In this document: positions 37,092 to 46,092 of the stretch, in pieces
Layout: each line of letters begins with the position of its first letter
How positions within the stretch are numbered: position 1 is the first letter of the stretch
Assembly (NCBI RefSeq): GCF_014648475.1
Contig: NZ_BMRE01000002.1
Location: 1-64,000 of the forward strand
Length of the DNA: 64,000 bases
Reading direction: 5' to 3'
Origin: Lentzea flava
GTDB lineage: Bacteria > Actinomycetota > Actinomycetes > Mycobacteriales > Pseudonocardiaceae
Notes under the pieces: generated by a model
What the model saw: only the letters and a program-made list of their open reading frames with translations
Told to the model about the DNA's origin: nothing
Databases searched by the model: none
Made by a program: the position numbers and the translations under genes

Positions 37092-37114
37092 CGTCAAGGT
37101 GTTGGTTGAACGGC

Positions 37115-38551
37115 ATGACTGACACCACTCGACGTGAAGTGCTGGGCTGGCTGGCCGGGCTCGGTGCGGCAGCGGGCATGGGCCTGCTCGCACCGGGCCG
37201 GGCCAGTGCCTCCGTGGGCGTCACCGCGCTGCGAGGCGTCACTCTCGTCGACTCCTCACGCGTCTACCCCAACGCCACCATCGTGCTGGCGGACGACAAG
37301 ATTCTCGCCGTCGGCTCGCACGACCTGCCGTTGCCGCGCGGCTCCACAGTGCTCGATCTGCCGGGCAAGTTCGTCATCCCGGGGCTGTGGGACATGCACG
37401 TGCACGGCGCGTTCCTGCACCGCATCACGTTGCCGCTGTGCCTGGTCAACGGCGTGACGGGCATCCGCGAGATGTGGGGTTTCCCGCCGCTCTACGAGCT
37501 GCGCGCCCGCATCGAACGGGGCGAGGTCTTCGGCCCGCGACTCGTCGTGGGCAGCTCGATCATCGACGGCCCGCACTCGACGCTGCCCGGCGCCCTGATC
37601 GTCGCCACGCCGGACGAGGGACGCCAGGCCGTGCGTGACGCCAAGACCCAGGGTGCCGACTTCGTCAAGGTGTACTCGTACCTGGACCGGCCGACGCTCG
37701 CGGCGATCGCGGACGAGTGTGCACGGCAGGACATCACGTTCGCCGGCCACTGCTCGAACCACGTCGCTCTCGGCGACGCGAGCTCGTTGGGACAGAAGAC
37801 CTTCGAGCACATGTACGGCCTGCCGCTCGCGACGAGCTCCAGGGAAACCGAGCTGCGCCAACGGATCGCGGACCTGCCGCTCGACCCGGCTGACCCGTTC
37901 GCGTGGTTCAAGCAGGTGCTGGAGTTCGAACGCGAGGCCGCGTCGTCGCACAGCCGCGGCAAAGCCGTGCAGCTCGCCAGGCTGTTGCGGCGCAACGGGT
38001 CCGCGCTGTGCCCGACCATGGTCGCGATGCGGGTGTACGCGAGCCCCGCCGACCGGTTCGAGAACGACCCGCGGATGAAGTACATGCCGGCCTTCTACCG
38101 GGACCTCTGGCGGGACGGCCTGAAGCGGTGGGTTCCGGTCACCCCGCAGGAGATCCGGCAACAGGCCGAGTTCTTCCGGCGCCGTGCGGACCAGGTCGCC
38201 GAGATGCACGAGCTCGGCGTGGAGGTGCTGGTCGGCACGGACGCGGGCAACCCGTACGTGTTCTCCGGCTTCTCGGTGCACGACGAGCTGGAGCTGCTGG
38301 TCGAGGCGGGCCTGTCACCGCACGCCGCGCTGAAGGCGGGCACGCGCGGCACCCGGCTCACGCCCGGCGGGGAGGCAGACCTCGTCGTGCTGGACGGCAA
38401 CCCGCTCAAGGACATCCGCAACACGCAACGGATCCACGCCGTGCTGACCCGCGGCCGGGTGCTCGGATCGGCGGAACGGCAGCAGATGCTCGCGGACGTG
38501 GAGAAGGCGGCTCAGGAGCCGATCGGCGCTGTCCAGGCGCAGTGCTGCTGA
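37115..38551 (+). CDS. Tat-exported amidohydrolase
   Basis: 478 residues from ATG 37115 (MTDTTRREVLG). The Tat signal R-R-E-V-L-G is followed by a hydrophobic stretch. The mature protein is an amidohydrolase-fold hydrolase: first metal site GLWDMHVHG, carbamylated-lysine region DFVKVYSYLD, AGHCSNHVAL, and GTDAGNPYV before the C-terminal LTPGGEADLVVLDGNPL. It should cleave C-N or ester bonds of an unknown metabolite outside the cytosol. The high Cys content at the end (QAQCC) is odd. Confidence 0.9.
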   Translation: MTDTTRREVLGWLAGLGAAAGMGLLAPGRASASVGVTALRGVTLVDSSRVYPNATIVLADDKILAVGSHDLPLPRGSTVLDLPGKFVIPGLWDMHVHGAFLHRITLPLCLVNGVTGIREMWGFPPLYELRARIERGEVFGPRLVVGSSIIDGPHSTLPGALIVATPDEGRQAVRDAKTQGADFVKVYSYLDRPTLAAIADECARQDITFAGHCSNHVALGDASSLGQKTFEHMYGLPLATSSRETELRQRIADLPLDPADPFAWFKQVLEFEREAASSHSRGKAVQLARLLRRNGSALCPTMVAMRVYASPADRFENDPRMKYMPAFYRDLWRDGLKRWVPVTPQEIRQQAEFFRRRADQVAEMHELGVEVLVGTDAGNPYVFSGFSVHDELELLVEAGLSPHAALKAGTRGTRLTPGGEADLVVLDGNPLKDIRNTQRIHAVLTRGRVLGSAERQQMLADVEKAAQEPIGAVQAQCC

Positions 38552-38564
38552 GGCCGCGGGCTGG

Positions 38565-39941
38565 TCAGAGGCTGAACATCGAGCCGGGGTTGAACAGGTT
38601 CTCCGGGTCCAGCGCGCGCTTGATGTCGCGGTGGACCCGGAGGCCGACCGGCCCGATCTCCTTCGCCAGCCACTCGCGCTTGATCTTGCCGATGCCGTGC
38701 TCACCGGTGACCGTGCCGCCCAGCGCGAGCCCGACCGCGAGGATGTCGTCGAACGCCTTCTGGGCGCGGGCGAACTCGTCCTCGGAGGTCGAGTCGTAGA
38801 CGATCGTCGGGTGCATGTTGCCGTCGCCCGCGTGGCCGACGACGGCGATCTTGAGGCCGACCTCCTTCGAGATGTCCTCGCAGCCCTGGATCAGCTCGGC
38901 GATGCGGGTGCGCGGGACGCACACGTCGTCGGTCAGCCAGGAGCCGTAGACCTCCAGGGCGGTCAGCACGGCCCGGCGCGCGGTCAGCAGGTCGCGGCCC
39001 TCGTTGATGTCGTGCGTCGCGTAGACGAGGTCGGCCTCGGAGCAGATGGCCTCGATCTGCTGCAGTTCGTGCCGGGCCTGCTCACCGCCCGCGTCGGACT
39101 GGCAGATCAACAGAGCCGCGCAGCCGGGGCCAGCGCCCAGCTCGGTCTTCAGGTACCGCTCCACGGCCTCGATCGAGGTGCGGTCCATGATCTCCATCAG
39201 CGACGGCACCAGGCCCTCGCGGACGATCCGGCTGACCGCGGCACCGGCGGTGGTGGTGCTGCTGAACGCGGCGACCAGGGTCGCGGGAGCCTGCGGCAGG
39301 GGCTTCAGGGCGAGCGTGGCCTTGGTGATCACGCCCAGGGTGCCCTCGGAGCCGATGAAGAGCTTGGTCAGGTCGTAGCCCGCGACGCCCTTGACCGTGC
39401 GGCGGCCGGTCCTGAGCACCTCGCCGTCGGCCAGGACCACCTCCAGGCCGAGCACGGAGTCGGTGGTCACGCCGTACTTCACGCAGCACAGGCCACCCGC
39501 GTTGGTGGAGAGGTTGCCGCCGATCGTGCACCAGTCGTAGCTGCTCGGGTCCGGCGGGTAGAACAGGCCGTTCTTCTCGACGGCCCCGCGCAGGTCGAGG
39601 TTGATCACGCCCGGCTCGACCACGGCGAGGCGGTTGTCGGCGTCGATCTCGACGATGGCGTCCATCTTGGTCGTGACCAGGACGACGCAGCCGTCGACGG
39701 CGTTCGCGGCACCGGAGAGGCCGCTGCCCGCGCCGCGGGGGACAATGGGGACCTGGTGGCGCGCGCAGGCCCGCACCACCGCTTGGACCTGCTCGGTGTT
39801 CAGGGGGAACACCACCGCCATCGGGCTGCCGTACGGTGCCAGCGGCATCATGTCCCGCTGGTAGCCGGCGGTGACGTCGGCATCGGTGAGCACGCCGGAG
39901 TCACCCAGTGCAGCGCGGAGTTCGTCGAGCAAGGTCTCCAT
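38565..39941 (-). CDS. FAD-binding oxidoreductase (glycolate oxidase GlcD-like)
   Basis: 458 residues from ATG 39941 (METLLDELRAALGD). PCMH/VAO-type flavoprotein: VPRGAGSGLSGAAN, GGNLSTNAGGLCCVKYG, GSEGTLGVITKATL, and the C-terminal HAGDGNMHP and GEHGIGKIKREWL. This type oxidises (S)-2-hydroxy acids such as glycolate or D-lactate, passing electrons to a carrier. No GlcE/GlcF partners are nearby. Convergent with the amidohydrolase gene. Confidence 0.93.
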   Translation of the reverse strand: METLLDELRAALGDSGVLTDADVTAGYQRDMMPLAPYGSPMAVVFPLNTEQVQAVVRACARHQVPIVPRGAGSGLSGAANAVDGCVVLVTTKMDAIVEIDADNRLAVVEPGVINLDLRGAVEKNGLFYPPDPSSYDWCTIGGNLSTNAGGLCCVKYGVTTDSVLGLEVVLADGEVLRTGRRTVKGVAGYDLTKLFIGSEGTLGVITKATLALKPLPQAPATLVAAFSSTTTAGAAVSRIVREGLVPSLMEIMDRTSIEAVERYLKTELGAGPGCAALLICQSDAGGEQARHELQQIEAICSEADLVYATHDINEGRDLLTARRAVLTALEVYGSWLTDDVCVPRTRIAELIQGCEDISKEVGLKIAVVGHAGDGNMHPTIVYDSTSEDEFARAQKAFDDILAVGLALGGTVTGEHGIGKIKREWLAKEIGPVGLRVHRDIKRALDPENLFNPGSMFSL

Positions 39942-40097
39942 ACGCCCCACGCTAGTCCGATTCGACTGGTTCACTCGAAAGTGATCTCAGCAGAAGGGAG
40001 TTCACGTGGTGACCGAACGTGCGCTATCCAGATTTCCTCGACCTGTTGAACCGATGTCGCCGTGCCGCCGGCGCAGCACGACGTAGGCTGGGTCACC

Positions 40098-40766
40098 GTG
40101 GCGCATGCTTTCGCCTCGTTGGAGACCGCAGGTCCGGTGGCCGTGTGGGTCATCGTGCTGAGCTTCATCTTCTTCGAGTGCGCGTTCATCTTCGGGTTGT
40201 TCCTGCCCGGTGACTCGCTGCTGTTCGCCGCCGGCGTGGTGCTGGCGCAGCACAACAGCGAGCTGTCGGCGTGGGCGCTGTCCGGGGTGGCGCTCGTCGT
40301 GGCCGTTGTCGGCAACCAGGTCGGCTACTACATCGGCAGGCACACCGGTACGCGCGTGCTCGCCCGCAAGGGCGGCAAGGTGCTGAACCGGCAGAACCTG
40401 AAACGCGCGGGCGACTTCCTCGACCGGCGCGGGTTCTGGGCCGTCGTGCTGGCCCGCTGGATCCCGTGGATCCGCACGCTGGCGCCGATGATCGCCGGTG
40501 CCGCGCGGATGGACGTCCGCCGCTTCACGCTGGCCACCACCATCGGGGCCATCGCGTGGGTGCCGACGCTGGTGCTCGCCGGGTACTACGGCGCGGGCAT
40601 CCTGCAGGAGCTGCCGTGGCTGGAGACGGCCGCGTTGATCGTGAGCATCGCGTTCTTCCTCGGCGGCACCGGGTGGGGCATCTGGCGCTACCGGCAGGAG
40701 ATGCGCAAGCCGATCGACGAGACCAGCGAGGACCTCGAGCACGTCAGCGAGCACCACGCCCGCTGA
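40098..40766 (+). CDS. DedA-family membrane protein (second copy)
   Basis: 222 residues from GTG 40098. Conserved DedA blocks FLPGDSLLFAAGVVL, GNQVGYYIGRHTGTR, ARWIPWIRTLAPMIAGAARMD and a final membrane segment are present. Same family as the copy at 33.1 kb but clearly divergent, so these are old paralogues, not a recent duplication. A lipid-carrier flippase role is inferred from the family. Confidence 0.92.
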   Translation: MAHAFASLETAGPVAVWVIVLSFIFFECAFIFGLFLPGDSLLFAAGVVLAQHNSELSAWALSGVALVVAVVGNQVGYYIGRHTGTRVLARKGGKVLNRQNLKRAGDFLDRRGFWAVVLARWIPWIRTLAPMIAGAARMDVRRFTLATTIGAIAWVPTLVLAGYYGAGILQELPWLETAALIVSIAFFLGGTGWGIWRYRQEMRKPIDETSEDLEHVSEHHAR

Positions 40767-40813
40767 AAACCTGCCACCCTGGCCTTTCACCGAAAGGCAA
40801 AAGGGGTTCAGGC

Positions 40814-41806
40814 ATGCAATTTTTCGGCGTATTAGTCGTTTCGATTGCACTGTTCGGCGCAGTAACACCGACACGGGCAGAGGCGATGCCGAACTGCGGT
40901 GACGTGCTCAGACAGAGCATCGCGTTGACCGCCGATCTGGAATGTCCGGGTGTCACCGGACTCGTCATCGGAGCCAACGGGGTGAATCTCGACCTCAACG
41001 GGCACAGGCTGAACGGTTCTCCCGCGCTCAGCCTGACCGGCGTCGACGGCACGACGATCCGCAACGGCACCATTCCCGGCAACATCGTCGCGGCGGACGC
41101 GACCAGCACCAGGTTCGTCGACATGGCCGTCGGCCGGCAGAGCTCGAACGCGGTCTACGACTGGACCGGCACGACGTCGGTGACGTTCCTGCGCAGCAAG
41201 CTCGACATGTGGCGGCTCTTCTGCGGTGCGCGGTGCCACCTGCTGCGCAGCACCTTCACCATGAACCAGATCGGCGCGACCCACCTGATCATCCAGGGTG
41301 ACCAGGGACAGACGAACTGGATCAACCACGTCGGCGCCGTCCAGGCCGACATCGTCAACACCAGGCTGAACCCCCTGACCGTCGGCGGATCCGAGCGGCT
41401 GACCATCCGCGACAGCGAGCTGGACGGGTTCGAGGTGATCGCCACCGGCCGGCTCGAACTGCTGCGCAACACGTTCAGCGGCGGCAACTGGCTCGGCGTC
41501 CACCGGCCGGTCAACGGGGTCATCCGCGGCAACAGGTTCGAGAAGATGAAATCCGCCGGTCTGTTCGTCGACCCGAAGGAAACGCTCACCGGCCCGTTGG
41601 TGATCGAACGCAACACCTTCGCCGACAACGCCGGAGACGGCCTGCGCATCGACATTCCCGTTCCACTCGACATCACCGTTCGCAAGAACACGAGTGAGAA
41701 CAACGGCCAATACGGAATGTGGGCGACGGCGGGCACCGTGAAGGACGGTGGAAAGAACGTCTCGAACAACGACGCCCTCGGTTGCTTCACCATCGTGTGC
41801 TCTTAG
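40814..41806 (+). CDS. Secreted right-handed parallel beta-helix protein
   Basis: 330 residues from ATG 40814, with AGGGG upstream. Signal peptide MQFFGVLVVSIALFGAVTPT. The rest consists of repeated short strands with Asn, Asp and Gly turns (GVNLDLNGHRLNG, IRNGTIPGN, GVIRGNRFEKMKSAGL, VIERNTFADNAGDGLRI), the pattern of pectate-lyase-like PbH1 repeats. Six Cys, two near the end, may form disulfides. Probably an extracellular polysaccharide-binding or -cleaving protein; no catalytic residues can be assigned. The stop overlaps that of the convergent kinase gene by 4 bp. Confidence 0.82.
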   Translation: MQFFGVLVVSIALFGAVTPTRAEAMPNCGDVLRQSIALTADLECPGVTGLVIGANGVNLDLNGHRLNGSPALSLTGVDGTTIRNGTIPGNIVAADATSTRFVDMAVGRQSSNAVYDWTGTTSVTFLRSKLDMWRLFCGARCHLLRSTFTMNQIGATHLIIQGDQGQTNWINHVGAVQADIVNTRLNPLTVGGSERLTIRDSELDGFEVIATGRLELLRNTFSGGNWLGVHRPVNGVIRGNRFEKMKSAGLFVDPKETLTGPLVIERNTFADNAGDGLRIDIPVPLDITVRKNTSENNGQYGMWATAGTVKDGGKNVSNNDALGCFTIVCS

Positions 41807-42438
41807 AGCACCTCGGTGATCAGCAGATCCGCTGAGCCCTTCGACGAATTCACCATCAGCGCGTTGACGTGATCCGTGCCGTGCAGCACCCGTTCCCGCG
41901 CCTCCGACAAGGTGCGCCCGTACCGCAGGTGCCGGTCGATCAGGCGCTGCACGCGCACGTCCTCGTCGATGAAGAGGAACCACGCCTCGTCGAGGATGAT
42001 CCGGACCCGCTTCCACTTGTCGTAGTTGAGCAGCAGGTAGTTGCCCTCGGTGACGACGAGCGGGACGTCGGGGTGCACCGGCACCGCGCACGCGATCGGC
42101 TCCTCGATCTCGCGGCGGAACTCCGGCGCGTAGATCATGTCCGGCCCGCACGCCTTGATCCGGCCGAGCAGGTCGACGTAACCGGGGATGTCGAACGTGT
42201 CCGGCGCGCCCTTGCGTTCGACCAGCCGGAGCCGTTCCAGCTCGCGCTGGGCGAGGTGGAAGCCGTCCATCTCGACGAGAACGGCCTGGCCGTCGAGCGC
42301 CTCGACGAGCCTGCGCGCGAGCGTCGACTTGCCGGAACCGGGTGCCCCGCCGATCCCGAGGATCTTGCGCTCGCCCAGATCGGTGAGCGCTCGGGCCCGC
42401 TCTAGCAGCTCCTCGAACCTGACCTGCTGTCCTGCCAC
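41803..42438 (-). CDS. Uridine kinase-like P-loop sugar/nucleoside kinase
   Basis: 211 residues with the phosphate loop LGIGGAPGSGKSTLARRLVE, VEMDGFHLAQRELERLRL, a long insert and LVVTEGNYLLLNYDKWKRV. The D-G-F-H motif and the fold match the PanK/uridine-kinase-like group that includes fructose kinase FrcK. Its 5' end overlaps the PfkB gene by 37 bp, so both act together, likely phosphorylating a sugar or nucleoside. Substrate inferred as carbohydrate from the neighbours. Confidence 0.82.
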   Translation of the reverse strand: MAGQQVRFEELLERARALTDLGERKILGIGGAPGSGKSTLARRLVEALDGQAVLVEMDGFHLAQRELERLRLVERKGAPDTFDIPGYVDLLGRIKACGPDMIYAPEFRREIEEPIACAVPVHPDVPLVVTEGNYLLLNYDKWKRVRIILDEAWFLFIDEDVRVQRLIDRHLRYGRTLSEARERVLHGTDHVNALMVNSSKGSADLLITEVL

Positions 42439-43247
42439 CGTGCCAGCCTCTCAACCCAGTCCCCGACCGCACCGACCCGAACAGCTGCCGCCTCCGACGC
42501 GAAGCCGATGGCGGCGACCGGGTCCGCACCTGACGCCAGCGCGTAGGCGTACGCGCCGTGCCAGACGTCACCGGCACCGTTCGTGTCCTTCACCTCCACC
42601 GCGGGCACGGGCACCTCTCCGGTCGAGCCGTTCCGCGACCAGGTCACCGGCTTCGCACCGTGCGTGCGAATGACCAGCGGCACCCCGTAGGAGTGCACCT
42701 CGGCCTCGGACCGTTCGAAACCGGAACTGCAAGCGGCAACGTCCACCAGCGGCAACAGGTGATCGAGGACAGGTTTCCAGCTCCCGGCGTCGAGCACCAC
42801 AGGCAATCCCATCGCTTTCGCCTGCTGGGCGACGGGGATCACCAGGCCTTCATGGTGTCCGTCCAAGAGGACGACGTCCGCGGCGGCGAGCAGGCCGGAC
42901 AAATCCGGCGCGACGACCGGCATCGACGCGTTGCGCGAAACAACAGTGCGCTCCCCATCTGCGTCTCTGACGACAACCATGCTCACGGGCGTCGTACCGG
43001 CCACTGCGGTGACTTGGACCGGGTCCAAGGACGCCATGACAAATTCACCCAGTGCGTCGGCACCCAACGCGGTGAGCAGTGCCGACTTTCCGCCGAGTGC
43101 CGCAACCGCGCGCGCCGCGTTGGCCGCCGGACCGCCGGGCGACAGCACCGCGTCGAGCGAGCGGACCTTCTCCCCAGGAGCAGGGAAGGCGTCCACCCGC
43201 TGAGTCACGTCGAGAGTTGTCAGCCCGACACACAGCACGGCTGCCAT
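42402..43247 (-). CDS. PfkB-family carbohydrate kinase
   Basis: 281 residues from ATG 43247, with GGAGGA 8 nt upstream; a TTG at 43262 is less likely. Ribokinase fold: N-terminal GLTTLDVTQRVDAFP, SPGGPAANAARAVAALG, and the signature D-T-N-G-A-G-D-V-W-H-G-A-Y-A. It phosphorylates a sugar or sugar-like substrate with ATP. It is divergent from the LacI regulator gene with a very short gap, and is followed by the uridine kinase-like gene; together these look like one sugar-use module. Confidence 0.92.
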   Translation of the reverse strand: MAAVLCVGLTTLDVTQRVDAFPAPGEKVRSLDAVLSPGGPAANAARAVAALGGKSALLTALGADALGEFVMASLDPVQVTAVAGTTPVSMVVVRDADGERTVVSRNASMPVVAPDLSGLLAAADVVLLDGHHEGLVIPVAQQAKAMGLPVVLDAGSWKPVLDHLLPLVDVAACSSGFERSEAEVHSYGVPLVIRTHGAKPVTWSRNGSTGEVPVPAVEVKDTNGAGDVWHGAYAYALASGADPVAAIGFASEAAAVRVGAVGDWVERLARWQDSRSGSRSC

Positions 43248-43280
43248 CTGGGCTTCCTCCAAACGGGTAAGGTCCCGGCC

Positions 43281-44255
43281 ATGGTCACCATGCGGGATGT
43301 CGCGGCTCTCGCGGGGGTCTCCATCACCACGGTGTCACACGTGATCAACGAGACCAGGCCGGTAGCCGATGACACGCGAGAGCGCGTCCAGAAGGCGATC
43401 GACGAAACCGGGTACACGGGTGACGCCATCGCGCGATCGCTGGTCATGGGCGGCACGAAGTCACTGGGCCTCGCAGTGTCGCTGGTCTCCCACCCGTACT
43501 TCGCCGAGCTGATCGCCGCCATCGAGTCGGAAGCGACCCGCAACGGCTACTCGCTCGTGCTGATCGACACGCGGGACACCCCCGAATCCGAGCAGACCGC
43601 GGTCAGGATGCTGCGCTCGCGAAGAGTCGACGGGTTGCTGCTGACACCTTCGGCTGGCGCCGGGAGCCTCGTGCTGCCGGAGCTCAAGCGGCTCGGCATT
43701 CCCACCGTGCTGGTCGACCGGCTGACCGTGGCCAAGGACATCGACCAGGTCGGGCCGGAGAACGTCCAGGCCACCTCGGGTCTGGTGAAGCACCTCGCGG
43801 AACTGGGGCACCGGCGGATCGGCATCGTCTGCGGCAAGGCCGGCGTGGCGACGACCGAGGAGCGCATCCTGGGCTACCGGCTCGGCCTCGGCCGCGCGGG
43901 CCTCAAGTGGGACGAGGCGCTGGTGTCGCAGAGCGGCTGGCTCGCGCCGCTGCTCGACCAGGACGACCCGGCGACCGCGGTCGTCGCGGCCGATCACCTC
44001 GTCACGGTCGGCATGCTGCACGAGATGCGCGCCCGCGGCCTGAAGCTCGGCACGGATCTCGCCGTCGTCGCCTACGACGAGGTCGAGTGGGCCACGTTGA
44101 TCGATCCGCCGCTCACCACCCTGGCTCAGCCGGTCGAGGAGATCGGGCGGACCGCCGTGAAGCTGCTGCTCTCCCGGATCGCGGATCCGCAGCGGCCGCC
44201 GGAGACCATCAGGCTCGCGCCCTCGCTGATGCACCGGCAGTCCTGCGGATGCTGA
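43281..44255 (+). CDS. LacI-family transcriptional regulator
   Basis: 324 residues. HTH at about 4-25 (MRDVAALAGVSITTVSHVINE), hinge L-V-M-G-G-T-K-S-L-G-L, then a periplasmic-binding-protein-like sugar sensor. The sensor ends PPETIRLAPSLMHRQSCGC. Divergent from the pfkB gene with about 33 bp between starts, and it overlaps the sugar isomerase gene by 7 bp, so it probably controls both transcripts in response to a sugar. Confidence 0.94.
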   Translation: MVTMRDVAALAGVSITTVSHVINETRPVADDTRERVQKAIDETGYTGDAIARSLVMGGTKSLGLAVSLVSHPYFAELIAAIESEATRNGYSLVLIDTRDTPESEQTAVRMLRSRRVDGLLLTPSAGAGSLVLPELKRLGIPTVLVDRLTVAKDIDQVGPENVQATSGLVKHLAELGHRRIGIVCGKAGVATTEERILGYRLGLGRAGLKWDEALVSQSGWLAPLLDQDDPATAVVAADHLVTVGMLHEMRARGLKLGTDLAVVAYDEVEWATLIDPPLTTLAQPVEEIGRTAVKLLLSRIADPQRPPETIRLAPSLMHRQSCGC

Positions 44256-44983
44256 TCCCCGGCCTCGTCTCCGTGACGTTCCGGCAGCTGACGATCCCCG
44301 AGATCGGTGAGCTGGCGCTGGAGTGCGGGCTGCAGGCCGTGGAGTGGGGCGGCGACGTGCACGTGCCGCCCGGTGACTTCGCGGCGGCACGGCGGGCGCT
44401 CGACACCGGGCTGAAGGTGGCCGCGTACGGGTCGTACTACCGGGCCGGTGTGTCCGATCGGGCCGACCTGGCGCCGATCCTGGAGACCGCTGCCGAGCTG
44501 GACGCGCCGCTCGTGCGGGTCTGGGCCGGCACGACCGGGTCGGCGGAGTGCCCTGACCGCGGACCGGTGATCGAGGCGCTGCAGCACGCCGTCGAGCACG
44601 CGGACGCGATGGGCACGCGGATCGCGCTGGAGTACCACCGCAACACACTGACCGACACGCTGGAGTCCGCGGTCCAGCTGCTCGACGAGGTCGACGGCGT
44701 GGTGCCGTACTGGCAGCCGAGCGGTGGCCAGGACGTGTTCTCGGCGGTGCACGAGGTGCGGACGCTGGAACCGGTGACCGCGCACGTCTTCTCGTGGGGA
44801 CCCGGTGGTTATCAGGACCGGTTGCCGCTCGCGGCGCGCCGGGACCTGTGGAAGCCGGTGCTGACCGAGCTCGCGCGGGACGGCATCGAGCGCAACGCGT
44901 TGCTGGAGTTCGTGATCGACGACTCGCCGGAGCAGTTCCGCGAGGACGCCAGGACGTTGCTGAGCTACCTCAAGGCGTCGTGA
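44249..44983 (+). CDS. Sugar phosphate isomerase/epimerase (xylose isomerase-like TIM barrel)
   Basis: 244 residues from ATG 44249. TIM-barrel AP-endonuclease-2 type protein: SVTFRQLTIPEIGELALECGLQAVEWGGD, APLVRVWAGTTGS, and metal-ligand pattern RIALEYHRNTLTDT with D-E-V-D-G and HVFSW. Such enzymes interconvert sugars or inositol derivatives. Overlap with the LacI gene (7 bp) shows co-translation. The 3' end overlaps the convergent GH76 gene by 14 bp. Confidence 0.87.
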   Translation: MLIPGLVSVTFRQLTIPEIGELALECGLQAVEWGGDVHVPPGDFAAARRALDTGLKVAAYGSYYRAGVSDRADLAPILETAAELDAPLVRVWAGTTGSAECPDRGPVIEALQHAVEHADAMGTRIALEYHRNTLTDTLESAVQLLDEVDGVVPYWQPSGGQDVFSAVHEVRTLEPVTAHVFSWGPGGYQDRLPLAARRDLWKPVLTELARDGIERNALLEFVIDDSPEQFREDARTLLSYLKAS

Positions 44984-46067
44984 CGTTCAGGCCGTGGCGT
45001 TCCAGCAGCGCCGCGGCCTCCAGGCACATCCACCCGCCGAGCTGGACCGACAGGTCGCGGCCCTCGCGCTCGTCCGCCGGGACCGTCCACTCCGGACCGA
45101 ACAGCGGGCCGCTCACCGCCATCAGGCGGTTCAGCCACGCCGCCTCCGCCGACTGGATCACGAGCTCCCTGGCGAGGTCGGCAGTGTCGTGGAGATCAGG
45201 TTCGAACTCGGGGATCGTCAGCGCGGCCTGCGCGAGGTAGCGGGTGAGGATCCCGGCGAACAGGCCGCCGTCACCACCGCCCTGCCCCTTGATCACGCCG
45301 TTGGTGGCGAGGTCGTCGTGGACCGCGGTGATCGTGCGGGCGGCCTTCTCGAGCCACTTCGCCTGCTGGCCGTGCTTGGCCAGTTCGACGCACGCGCCGA
45401 TCAGCACCCCTTGGCAGTAGGTGTAGATGTTCTTCTCGTACTCCCTGACCTCGCCGTTGGGGTGGACGTGCAGACCGTCCCACGCGAGGCCGCTGACGGG
45501 GTCGACGAGGTTGTCCTCGATCCAGTCCACGATGGACCGCGCGCGGGCGAGGTCGGTGCGGTCGTTCTGGCGGGCCAGGAAGATCGCGGCAGGGCCGTTG
45601 GCCGGCACGTTCTTGAAGTCGTCCTTGCGCTTCCACCAGATGCCGCCGCCGGCGTGGTCGGTCCAGCCGTCCCGCAGCTGTGCCGCGATCGCGGTGAGGG
45701 CCTTGGGTTTCGCGACGCCGACGATCTGCTCGGCGCGTTGGAGGGCGAGGCCGAGCCACGCCACGTCGTCGTAGAAGTCGTTGGTCCAGCCGAGGACGTT
45801 GCGCACCCGGATGCCCCGCACGACCTTGGCGATGGCCGCCTTGCGCAGCTCGCTGGGCGAGCGCAGGTAGCCGTCGACCATGCAGTCGAGCAGGTGCGCC
45901 TGCCACCAGTAGTTGAAGCTCGCGTGCAGCTTGTCCCGCAGCAACGGAGGCCACGCCCGCGCTCCGAGCAGCGTGCCCGGCACACCCCAGACCCGCCGCA
46001 GGTGCCTGGAGTACACCGCGCGCTCCGCGACGCCCGCGCGCGCCGCCAGCAGTTTCGCGATCACCAC
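44970..46067 (-). CDS. GH76-family glycoside hydrolase (alpha-1,6-mannanase-like)
   Basis: 365 residues, GTG start, no signal peptide seen. An (alpha/alpha)6-barrel is indicated by the repeated helices with N-Y-W-W-Q-A-H, N-D-F-Y-D-D-V-A-W-L-G-L-A (the conserved Asp-Asp catalytic pair), GGGIWWKRKDDFKNVPAN and K-N-I-Y-T-Y-C-Q-G. Family 76 enzymes cleave alpha-1,6-mannose links as found in mannan and in actinobacterial lipomannan. It is next to the sugar kinase/LacI/isomerase block. Lack of a secretion signal suggests action on imported oligosaccharides, or a start misplaced downstream of a signal. Confidence 0.88.
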   Translation of the reverse strand: MVIAKLLAARAGVAERAVYSRHLRRVWGVPGTLLGARAWPPLLRDKLHASFNYWWQAHLLDCMVDGYLRSPSELRKAAIAKVVRGIRVRNVLGWTNDFYDDVAWLGLALQRAEQIVGVAKPKALTAIAAQLRDGWTDHAGGGIWWKRKDDFKNVPANGPAAIFLARQNDRTDLARARSIVDWIEDNLVDPVSGLAWDGLHVHPNGEVREYEKNIYTYCQGVLIGACVELAKHGQQAKWLEKAARTITAVHDDLATNGVIKGQGGGDGGLFAGILTRYLAQAALTIPEFEPDLHDTADLARELVIQSAEAAWLNRLMAVSGPLFGPEWTVPADEREGRDLSVQLGGWMCLEAAALLERHGLNVTTP

Positions 46068-46092
46068 TGCGTCATGGTGCGTGCTTGACCGG

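Noticed and set aside
45190..45210. GGTTCGAACTC resembling a tRNA T-loop
   Set aside because: Inside the GH76 coding region with no cloverleaf around it; no tRNA was found in the window.
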